Source: Gammaproteobacteria bacterium
GTDB lineage: Bacteria; Pseudomonadota; Gammaproteobacteria; Xanthomonadales; Xanthomonadaceae
DNA length: 5,280 bases
Reading direction: 5' to 3'
Assembly (NCBI GenBank): GCA_024642445.1
Contig: JAHEBG010000103.1
Span: forward strand, 1-5,280
A program made the translations under genes and the position numbers. Below the pieces are notes generated by a model. The model saw only the letters and a list, made by a program, of their open reading frames with translations. It had not been told where the DNA came from and did no database searches. Positions 1 through 5,280 of the stretch are shown piece by piece (positions within the stretch are counted from its first letter, which is position 1; the number at the start of each line of letters is the position of its first letter).

Positions 1-568
1 TGATGTCAATGTCATCATCGAGGGCACGGTAGTGCTGCACGACGGCGTGCGCATTGGCCCTTTCTGCCGACTGAAAGATGTTGAGTTGGGCGCGGGTACC
101 GTGGTTCAGGCCCATTGCGATTTTGAAGGCGTGGTTGCGGCGGCCGGTTGCACGCTAGGCCCGTTCGCGCGGCTGCGCCCTGGCACCGAATTAGCGGAGG
201 GTGTGCATATTGGCAATTTCGTGGAAACCAAAAAAGCGCGGCTAGGCAAGGGCTCGAAAGCCAATCACCTGAGTTATCTTGGCGATGCCGATATCGGCAG
301 CAAGGTCAATATCGGTGCCGGCACCATTACCTGCAACTACGACGGCGTCAATAAATCCACAACCGAAATCGGTGACGGTGCCTTCATCGGCTCCAACAGT
401 TCACTGGTGGCACCTTTAGCGATAGGTGCCGGTGCTACCATCGGTGCCGGCTCGGTCATTACCAAAGATGCGCCGGCCGATACCTTGACCGTGGCGCGTG
501 GCAAACAAATGAGTTTGAGTAGCTGGCAGCGGCCGGTGAAAAAAACCGAACCCAACAGTAAGGAATAA
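1..568 (+). CDS. glmU: Bifunctional GlmU, C-terminal acetyltransferase part (5' end outside window)
   Basis: GlmU is a cytoplasmic enzyme that acetylates glucosamine-1-phosphate with acetyl-CoA and then uridylylates it to UDP-GlcNAc. The reading frame is open from base 2 (base 1 ends a codon that begins outside) and gives 188 codons to a TAA stop. This is roughly the last 40% of a protein usually near 455 residues, so the N-terminal pyrophosphorylase domain is not visible. What is seen is a left-handed beta-helix of hexapeptide repeats (for example [18 protein letters not shown]) and the basic C-terminal tail WQRPVKK. Counting from the codon at base 2, every acetyltransferase residue I could align with E. 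coli GlmU is present: Arg59 (R333), Lys77 (K351), catalytic His89 (H363) in [11 protein letters not shown], Tyr92 (Y366), Asn112 (N386) and Lys118 (K392). The spacing is identical to E. coli throughout this stretch. glmS follows after 3 bases, which supports a glmUS operon. Confidence 0.97.
   Translation, partial: DVNVIIEGTVVLHDGVRIGPFCRLKDVELGAGTVVQAHCDFEGVVAAAGCTLGPFARLRPGTELAEGVHIGNFVETKKARLGKGSKANHLSYLGDADIGSKVNIGAGTITCNYDGVNKSTTEIGDGAFIGSNSSLVAPLAIGAGATIGAGSVITKDAPADTLTVARGKQMSLSSWQRPVKKTEPNSKE
559..564 (+). promoter_or_regulatory. Ribosome binding site of glmS
   Basis: TAAGGA is a near-consensus Shine-Dalgarno sequence ending 7 bases before the ATG at 572. It lies inside the last codons of glmU, so terminating ribosomes pass directly over it. 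It supports 572 as the glmS start. Confidence 0.8.
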
Positions 569-571
569 TCT

Positions 572-2398
572 ATGTGCGGTATTGTCGGAGCAGTTGCAGA
601 GCGTGATGTCGTCCACTTTTTGGTGGATGGCCTGAAGCGCCTGGAATACCGTGGCTATGATTCCGCCGGCATCGCCGTGCTTTCCGACAGCATCCGGCGG
701 GTGCGCCGCACCGGCCGTGTTTCCGAAATGGAAGCAGCTGCCCAGGCCGAAGCCCTGAGCGGACATGTGGGCATTGGCCATACCCGCTGGGCCACCCACG
801 GCGGAGTTACCGAATTCAATGCGCATCCGCATATCAGCTCCGGCGAGCTGGCCTTGGTGCATAACGGCATCATCGAAAACCACGAACAGCAACGCGATCG
901 TCTGCGCGCTCTGGGCTATGTGTTCGAGTCGCAAACCGATACCGAAGTGATTGGCCATCTGGTGCATCATTACTATGCCGAAAGCGGCAGTCTGTTGGAA
1001 GCCACCCAGCGTGCGGTCAAAGACCTGCAGGGTGCCTATGCCATTGCCGTGATCCACAAGAACGAGCCCCGGCGTCTGATTGCGGCGCGCATGGGCTGTC
1101 CGTTGCTGGTGGGTTTGGGTAAAGGGGAAAACTTCATCGCATCCGATGTCTCGGCCGTGCTTTCGGCCACGCGCGACGTGATCTTTCTGGAAGAGGGCGA
1201 TGTGGTCGATGTGACCCTTGACGGCGTACAGGTGTATTCCACCGACGGTGAAAAAATTGCGCGTGACGTGCATCAATCCGATGTTTCGCTGGCTTCGATG
1301 GAACTTGGTCCGTACAGCCATTTCATGCAAAAGGAAATCCACGAGCAACCACGGGCACTGGCCGACACCATCGAGCCGATTTTGGCGGAAGGGTTCTCCA
1401 GCGCCTTGTTTGGAAATCAGGCTGCGGAATTGCTTGCCGATGTCAATTCGGTCCAGATTCTGGCCTGCGGCACCAGCTATTACGCCGGCCTGACCGCACG
1501 CTACTGGATGGAGGCCATTGCCGGCATTCCCTGCAGTGTGGAAATTGCCAGCGAGTACCGCTACCGGGAGGCCGTTTCCAATCCAAAACAACTGATTGTG
1601 ACCATTTCACAATCGGGTGAAACGCTGGACACCATGGAAGCCTTGAAATATGCCAAGTCCTTGGGTCAAGACAAAACCCTTTCCATTTGCAATGTGCCTG
1701 AAAGTGCCATTCCGCGTGCCAGCCGCATGGTGTTCTATACCCGTGCCGGCGCCGAAATCGGCGTTGCCTCCACCAAAGCATTCACCACCCAGCTGATTGC
1801 CTTGTTTGCCTTGGTGGGAACCTTGGCCAAAGGCAATGGCCGCTTGAATGCCGAGCAGGAGCAGGCCTTGCTGGATGATCTGCGTTTGTTGCCGGGCAGT
1901 GTGCAGGCGGCATTAAACCTTGAGCCGCAGATCATCGTGTGGTCACACCTGTTCGCACCCAAACAGCATGCGCTGTTTCTGGGTCGCGGCCGACATTACC
2001 CGATTGCACTGGAAGGTGCATTGAAGCTTAAGGAAATTTCCTATATCCATGCCGAAGCCTATCCGGCCGGTGAATTGAAACACGGGCCTTTGGCTTTGGT
2101 GGATGCTGATATGCCAGTGGTGGTGATAGCGCCTAACGATGCCTTGCTGGAAAAAGTGAAATCCAATATCCAGGAAGTGCGCGCACGCGGCGGTGAAATG
2201 TTCGTATTCGCCGATGCCGACAGCCATTTCAGCGATGACGATGTGGTGCATGTGATCCGCACGCCGCGCCATGTGGGTGTGCTCAGCCCGATTGTGCATT
2301 CCATTCCCGTGCAGCTGCTGGCCTACCATTGCGCCCTCGCCAAAGGCACCGATGTCGATAAACCGCGCAACCTGGCGAAATCGGTGACGGTGGAATAA
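572..2398 (+). CDS. glmS: Glutamine:fructose-6-phosphate aminotransferase (isomerizing)
   Basis: GlmS converts fructose-6-phosphate and glutamine to glucosamine-6-phosphate and glutamate, the committed step of UDP-GlcNAc synthesis, in the cytoplasm. The 608 residues match the family length (E. coli, 609). An N-terminal class II glutaminase domain (about 1-240) starts [12 protein letters not shown]; Cys2 becomes the N-terminal nucleophile once Met is removed. It also has RWATHG (72-77), HNGIIEN (97-103) and Asp123. Two SIS sugar-phosphate domains follow. They show CGTSYYAG (299-306), SQSGET (346-351), ASTKAFTTQ (399-407), the isomerase Glu488 in LKLKEIS, and His504 in ELKHGP. The C-terminal tail [13 protein letters not shown] carries Lys603, equivalent to the E. 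coli lysine that forms a Schiff base with the sugar. The start is fixed by the required Cys at position 2 and by the Shine-Dalgarno at 559-564. It is coupled to glmU by a 3-base gap. No self-cleaving glmS ribozyme could fit upstream, as expected outside Gram-positives. Confidence 0.98.
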   Translation: MCGIVGAVAERDVVHFLVDGLKRLEYRGYDSAGIAVLSDSIRRVRRTGRVSEMEAAAQAEALSGHVGIGHTRWATHGGVTEFNAHPHISSGELALVHNGIIENHEQQRDRLRALGYVFESQTDTEVIGHLVHHYYAESGSLLEATQRAVKDLQGAYAIAVIHKNEPRRLIAARMGCPLLVGLGKGENFIASDVSAVLSATRDVIFLEEGDVVDVTLDGVQVYSTDGEKIARDVHQSDVSLASMELGPYSHFMQKEIHEQPRALADTIEPILAEGFSSALFGNQAAELLADVNSVQILACGTSYYAGLTARYWMEAIAGIPCSVEIASEYRYREAVSNPKQLIVTISQSGETLDTMEALKYAKSLGQDKTLSICNVPESAIPRASRMVFYTRAGAEIGVASTKAFTTQLIALFALVGTLAKGNGRLNAEQEQALLDDLRLLPGSVQAALNLEPQIIVWSHLFAPKQHALFLGRGRHYPIALEGALKLKEISYIHAEAYPAGELKHGPLALVDADMPVVVIAPNDALLEKVKSNIQEVRARGGEMFVFADADSHFSDDDVVHVIRTPRHVGVLSPIVHSIPVQLLAYHCALAKGTDVDKPRNLAKSVTVE

Positions 2399-2429
2399 GC
2401 CTGTCACACGTTTGAAATAAACCCGGGCG

Positions 2430-2435
2430 TATAAT
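2430..2435 (+). promoter_or_regulatory. Candidate -10 element of a gap-arsJ promoter
   Basis: A perfect TATAAT lies in the only intergenic space of useful length (2399-2457, 59 bases) between glmS and gap. Transcription would start near 2442, leaving an untranslated leader of about 15 bases that holds the Shine-Dalgarno. The weak point is the -35: no hexamer at a 16-18 base spacing resembles TTGACA. TTGAAA at 2412-2417 is only 12 bases away, and GTCACA at 2403-2408 is 21 bases away. There is no TGn extended -10 either. If real, the promoter would probably need an activator or be weak. No hairpin terminator for glmS is visible, so readthrough from glmUS is also possible. Confidence 0.45.
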
Positions 2436-2445
2436 TTCCAGTTCA

Positions 2446-2454
2446 AGGGGAAGG
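2446..2454 (+). promoter_or_regulatory. Ribosome binding site of gap
   Basis: The purine-rich stretch AGGGGAAGG precedes the ATG at 2458. The AGGGG part ends 7 bases before the ATG, a normal distance. It is the strongest translation signal in the arsenic module and supports the 2458 start. Confidence 0.7.
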
Positions 2455-2457
2455 GCA

Positions 2458-3480
2458 ATGGCGATTAAAATCGGCATCAACGGCTTTGGCCGTATCGGGC
2501 GTTTGCTTATGCGGGTAGCGGCCGAGCATGCGGGTGTTGCCGTTGTGCACATCAACGATCCGGCCGGTGATGCCGAGACCCTGGCGCATTTGTTGAATTT
2601 CGATTCGGTGCATGGCCGTTGGCAACATCAAGCCGAAGCGGTAGCAGGCGCGATTTCAATCGGTGACCAACAGATTGCCGTTAGCCACAACAAAGCCATC
2701 AGCGAAACCGATTGGTCGGCTTGTGATGTAGTGATTGAAGCCTCCGGCAAAATGAAAACCAAGGCCATATTGCAAGCCTATCTGGAGCAAGGCGTAAAGC
2801 GCGTGGTGGTGAGTGCTCCGGTAAAAGAGCCGGGCGTTTTGAACGTGGTGATGGGCGTGAACGACCATCTGTATGAGCCGGCGCTGCACCGCATTGTTAC
2901 CGCAGCGTCTTGTACCACCAATTGCCTGGCGCCGGTGGTGAAAGTCATTCATGAAGGTCTTGGTATCAAACACGGCAGCATTACCACTGTTCACGATTTG
3001 ACCAATACCCAATCCATTTTGGACACCCCGCACAAAGATCTGCGCCGCGCCCGCGCCAGCGGTTTGAACCTGATTCCCACCAGCACCGGGTCTGCCACCG
3101 CCATTGCCCATATCTTTCCCGAGCTGAAGGGCAAGCTCAACGGCCACGCCATACGGGTGCCATTGGCCAATGCCTCGCTCACCGATTGTGTGTTCGAAGT
3201 GGCGCGTGCCACCAGTGCCGATGAAGTGAACGCCCTGCTGAAGGCCGCGGCCGATGGCCCACTCCAAGGCATTCTGGGCTACGAACAGCGGCCGTTGGTT
3301 TCCAGCGATTACCGCACGGATCCGCGTTCCAGCATCATTGATGCGCTGTCGACAATGGTGGTTAACGGTACCCAGGTAAAAATATACGCTTGGTACGACA
3401 ATGAGTGGGGCTATGCCAACCGCACGTTTGAGCTGGCCCTTAAGGTTGCTCAAAGCGACCAAACCCGAACCCATGGCTAA
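2458..3480 (+). CDS. gap: ArsJ-associated type I glyceraldehyde-3-phosphate dehydrogenase
   Basis: GAPDH oxidises glyceraldehyde-3-phosphate with NAD and phosphate. With arsenate in place of phosphate it yields 1-arseno-3-phosphoglycerate, the substrate of the ArsJ pump encoded next door. The 340-residue protein has the Rossmann motif [10 protein letters not shown] (6-15) and Asp34 in HINDP, the acid that in NAD-specific GAPDHs contacts the adenine ribose. It has the active site SCTTNC (151-156) with nucleophile Cys152, then the base His179, 27 residues later as in classical GAPDHs. Arg233 (anion site) and [11 protein letters not shown] near the end are also present, so the enzyme looks fully active. 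Several segments differ from housekeeping GapA and match, from memory, the ArsJ-associated subfamily: [29 protein letters not shown] and [11 protein letters not shown] (GapA typically has RVPTPNVSVVD). ATG 2458 has a good Shine-Dalgarno and gives the usual N-terminus. The stop codon lies inside arsJ. I infer a dedicated arsenate role; a glycolytic role cannot be excluded without the rest of the genome. Confidence 0.93.
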   Translation: MAIKIGINGFGRIGRLLMRVAAEHAGVAVVHINDPAGDAETLAHLLNFDSVHGRWQHQAEAVAGAISIGDQQIAVSHNKAISETDWSACDVVIEASGKMKTKAILQAYLEQGVKRVVVSAPVKEPGVLNVVMGVNDHLYEPALHRIVTAASCTTNCLAPVVKVIHEGLGIKHGSITTVHDLTNTQSILDTPHKDLRRARASGLNLIPTSTGSATAIAHIFPELKGKLNGHAIRVPLANASLTDCVFEVARATSADEVNALLKAAADGPLQGILGYEQRPLVSSDYRTDPRSSIIDALSTMVVNGTQVKIYAWYDNEWGYANRTFELALKVAQSDQTRTHG

Positions 3481-4693
3481 ACCTTCGTTAAGCGCAGAGC
3501 ATAAGCAGTACCTGACGGTCACCGGAAACTACTGGGCGTTTACGCTCACCGATGGCGCATTGCGCATGCTGGTGGTGCTGCATTTCCATGCGCTGGGCTA
3601 CAGCCCTTTGCAGATTGCCATGCTGTTCCTGTTCTACGAAATCTTCGGCATCATCACCAATCTGCTGGGTGGCTGGCTGGGCGCGCGTTGGGGCTTGAAT
3701 CGCACCATGAATGCCGGGCTGTTGTTGCAGGTCATGGCGCTGGCCATGCTGCTGGTTCCGGCTGCGATGTTGACCGTGGTCTGGGTGATGGCGGCGCAGG
3801 CGCTCTCGGGCATTGCCAAGGACCTGAATAAAATGAGCGCCAAGAGCAGCCTGAAGTTCTTGGTTGCCGATCATGCGCAGGAAAAATTATACCGATGGGT
3901 AGCAGTGCTGACCGGTTCGAAAAACGCGCTCAAAGGGCTTGGCTTTTTCATGGGTGGCTTGTTGCTGACTGTTTTTGGATTCCAAGGCGCGGTTGCGGCC
4001 ATGGCGGCGGCGCTGATGCTGGTGTGGCTGGCCAGTTTGATGCTGTTGCGCACCGATTTCGGCAAAACCAAGGCCAAGCCGAAATTTTCCGAATTGTTTT
4101 CCAAAAGCCGCGCCATCAATACGCTGTCGGCTGCCCGGCTGTTTCTGTTCGGTGCCCGCGATGTCTGGTTTGTGGTGGCATTGCCGGTATTTCTAGGCAC
4201 GCAACTGGGCTGGGAGTATTGGCAGGTGGGCGGGTTTCTGGCGCTGTGGGTCATCGGTTACGGTTTCGTGCAATCGTTGGCACCCTATTTCACAGGCAAA
4301 CAACGCGGTGCAGTTCCAGATGGCAGAACCGCCCTGCATTGGGCATTGCCTTTGGCGGCTGTTCCGGCCCTGATGGCGCTGGCACTGAATGCCGACTGGC
4401 CGGCTGCCGTTGTATTAGTGCTTGGGTTGGGCATCTTTGGCGCAGTATTCGCCATCAACTCTTCGTTGCACAGCTATTTGATTCTGAGCTATGCCAAACA
4501 AGACGGGGTGTCTTTGGATGTCGGTTTTTACTATATGGCCAACGCCATGGGCCGTCTTCTGGGCACGGTGTTGTCGGGCTGGATTTACCAAAGCCAGGGC
4601 CTGGCGGCCTGTTTGTGGGTTTCAGCGGGCTTTTTGGCGTTAACGGCATTCATCTCTCAGGCACTTCCAAGGCATAATAAAGCCACTGCCTAG
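3473..4693 (+). CDS. arsJ: ArsJ, MFS exporter of 1-arseno-3-phosphoglycerate
   Basis: ArsJ is an inner-membrane major facilitator that exports 1-arseno-3-phosphoglycerate made by the adjacent GAPDH; outside, it breaks down to arsenate and 3-phosphoglycerate. I chose ATG 3473 (406 residues). The frame is open back to an ATG at 3401, but that adds 24 residues lying wholly inside gap, and the family N-terminus resembles the [16 protein letters not shown] region just after 3473. Family-typical segments are [20 protein letters not shown] (20-39), a conserved loop [15 protein letters not shown] (112-126), [10 protein letters not shown] (146-155), [21 protein letters not shown] (210-230; identity to the family from memory) and [19 protein letters not shown] (352-370). 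Hydrophobic stretches suggest 11-12 membrane helices, at roughly 18-39, 45-71, 79-101, 103-115, 155-171, 173-193, 218-243, 252-272, 287-305, 311-333, 347-370 and 374-396. The start overlaps the gap stop by 8 bases and has no clear Shine-Dalgarno, so translation is probably coupled to gap. Confidence 0.92.
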   Translation: MAKPSLSAEHKQYLTVTGNYWAFTLTDGALRMLVVLHFHALGYSPLQIAMLFLFYEIFGIITNLLGGWLGARWGLNRTMNAGLLLQVMALAMLLVPAAMLTVVWVMAAQALSGIAKDLNKMSAKSSLKFLVADHAQEKLYRWVAVLTGSKNALKGLGFFMGGLLLTVFGFQGAVAAMAAALMLVWLASLMLLRTDFGKTKAKPKFSELFSKSRAINTLSAARLFLFGARDVWFVVALPVFLGTQLGWEYWQVGGFLALWVIGYGFVQSLAPYFTGKQRGAVPDGRTALHWALPLAAVPALMALALNADWPAAVVLVLGLGIFGAVFAINSSLHSYLILSYAKQDGVSLDVGFYYMANAMGRLLGTVLSGWIYQSQGLAACLWVSAGFLALTAFISQALPRHNKATA

Positions 4694-4707
4694 CCGAGAC
4701 TCTGCCC

Positions 4708-5280
4708 ATGCGTATTTGTGTTTATGCCGCCTCCAGCGCGCAGATCCACCCCGAGTTCGTTGCATCGGCGCAGGCGCTGGGTGAAGCCATTGCTTTGGCC
4801 GGGCACAGCTTGGTGTATGGCGGCGGCTCTACCGGATTGATGGGAGCCGTGGCCGACGGCGCATTGAGGCACGGCGGCGAAGTCATCGGTATTTTGCCGA
4901 AATTCATGGCCGACTTGGAATGGGGGCATCCGGGTCTGACCGAGCTGCAATTGGTGGAAGACATGCGCGAGCGCAAACACCGGTTGCTGACCGATTCCGA
5001 TGCGGTGGTGGCACTGCCCGGTGGCTGTGGCACGCTCGAAGAGTTGTTCGAGGCGATTACCTTGAAACGGCTGGGTATCTATTTCAACCCGATTGTGTTG
5101 CTCAATACCCGAAACTACTACGCCAGTTTGCAGATCTTTCTGCAACAAGTGGTGGATGCCAAATTCATGAATGCCGAACACATCAACATGTGGTCAATGG
5201 TGGATTCGGTTGAGGCGGTATTGCCGGAAATTCTTGCTACCCCGAAGTGGCGCGAAGATGCGCGCGCGTACGCGGTGGTG
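4708..5280 (+). CDS. LOG-family nucleotide phosphoribohydrolase, TIGR00730 type (3' end outside window)
   Basis: Proteins of this lysine-decarboxylase-like Rossmann family (LONELY GUY, LOG) hydrolyse nucleoside 5'-monophosphates to base and ribose-5-phosphate. Plant members act on cytokinin ribotides. Many bacterial members have unproven physiological substrates. The frame begins MRICVYAASS and stays open to the window end (191 codons). The family is usually about 180-200 residues, so only a few residues are likely missing. Visible motifs are the nucleotide-binding GGGSTGLMG (38-46), MRERKH (86-91) with the conserved Arg and Lys, and the signature PGGCGTLEE (104-112), matching PGGxGTxxE with its catalytic glutamate. 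Family-typical NYYASL (136-141) and the late segment INMWSMVDS (159-167) follow. ATG 4708 is 14 bases after the arsJ stop. It has only a weak upstream purine run (GAG at 4696-4698) and no visible promoter, so co-transcription with arsJ is likely. A role in arsenic handling is not shown by the sequence. Historical 'lysine decarboxylase' labels for this family are misleading. Confidence 0.93.
   Translation, partial: MRICVYAASSAQIHPEFVASAQALGEAIALAGHSLVYGGGSTGLMGAVADGALRHGGEVIGILPKFMADLEWGHPGLTELQLVEDMRERKHRLLTDSDAVVALPGGCGTLEELFEAITLKRLGIYFNPIVLLNTRNYYASLQIFLQQVVDAKFMNAEHINMWSMVDSVEAVLPEILATPKWREDARAYAVV

Noticed and set aside
311..451. Exact 12-base repeat (ATCGGTGCCGGC at 311-322 and 440-451)
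   Set aside because: It is explained by hexapeptide repeats of the GlmU beta-helix (IGAG units) using the same codons, not by a DNA-level repeat element.
416..1591. Open frame of 391 codons on the minus strand opposite glmU and glmS
   Set aside because: It lies antisense to two highly conserved enzymes, its translation resembles no family I recognise, and its residue make-up (rich in His, Gly, Gln) is typical of the reverse complement of GC-rich coding DNA.
2412..2417. TTGAAA as the -35 partner of TATAAT at 2430
   Set aside because: The spacer is 12 bases, too short for a sigma-70 type promoter, which normally has 16-18.
2422..2427. CCCGGG palindrome in the glmS-gap gap as a terminator stem
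   Set aside because: It is only six bases with no loop and no following T-run, so it is not a credible intrinsic terminator.
3401..3472. Upstream ATG at 3401 giving ArsJ 24 extra N-terminal residues
   Set aside because: The extension lies entirely within the conserved 3' end of gap, and the residues it adds are unlike an ArsJ N-terminus. ATG 3473 is the better start.
2656..3522. Open frame of 288 codons on the minus strand opposite gap
   Set aside because: It is antisense to a complete, well-conserved GAPDH, with no recognisable domain and no supporting start signals.
3895..4677. Open frame of 260 codons on the plus strand in another frame within arsJ
   Set aside because: The ArsJ frame is conserved across the whole stretch. 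The alternative translation is low-complexity, rich in Gly, Arg and Cys, and matches nothing I know.

Overview
The window reads as chromosomal DNA of a Gram-negative proteobacterium, most likely gammaproteobacterial. The reasons are a glmU-glmS pair closely resembling the enterobacterial proteins, moderately high GC by eye, dense co-directional genes and E. coli-like Shine-Dalgarno sequences. I cannot place it in a genus. All five genes are on the + strand, and only the 59-base gap before the GAPDH gene is long enough to hold a promoter.

Positions 1-2398 are housekeeping amino-sugar synthesis. The C-terminal acetyltransferase half of GlmU (its start lies outside the window) is followed 3 bases later by a complete GlmS. 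GlmS makes glucosamine-6-phosphate from fructose-6-phosphate and glutamine. GlmU carries out the last two steps to UDP-GlcNAc, the precursor of peptidoglycan and lipopolysaccharide. GlmM, which acts between them, is not in the window.

Positions 2399-4693 are the most informative part: a type I GAPDH whose last 8 bases overlap the start of an MFS transporter that I recognise as ArsJ. In the described GAPDH/ArsJ pathway, GAPDH uses arsenate in place of phosphate to make 1-arseno-3-phosphoglycerate. ArsJ exports this unstable compound, which breaks down outside to arsenate and 3-phosphoglycerate. The pair is thus an arsenate resistance module. It is a known system, not a new one. What is unusual is its place directly behind glmUS, with no arsR, arsC or other ars gene in view.

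Positions 4708-5280 hold the first 191 codons of a LOG-family (TIGR00730-type) nucleotide phosphoribohydrolase that runs off the window. It begins 14 bases after arsJ, so gap-arsJ-LOG probably form one transcription unit. I see no RNA genes, insertion sequences, CRISPR arrays or convincing terminators, and no gene-free stretch longer than 59 bases.
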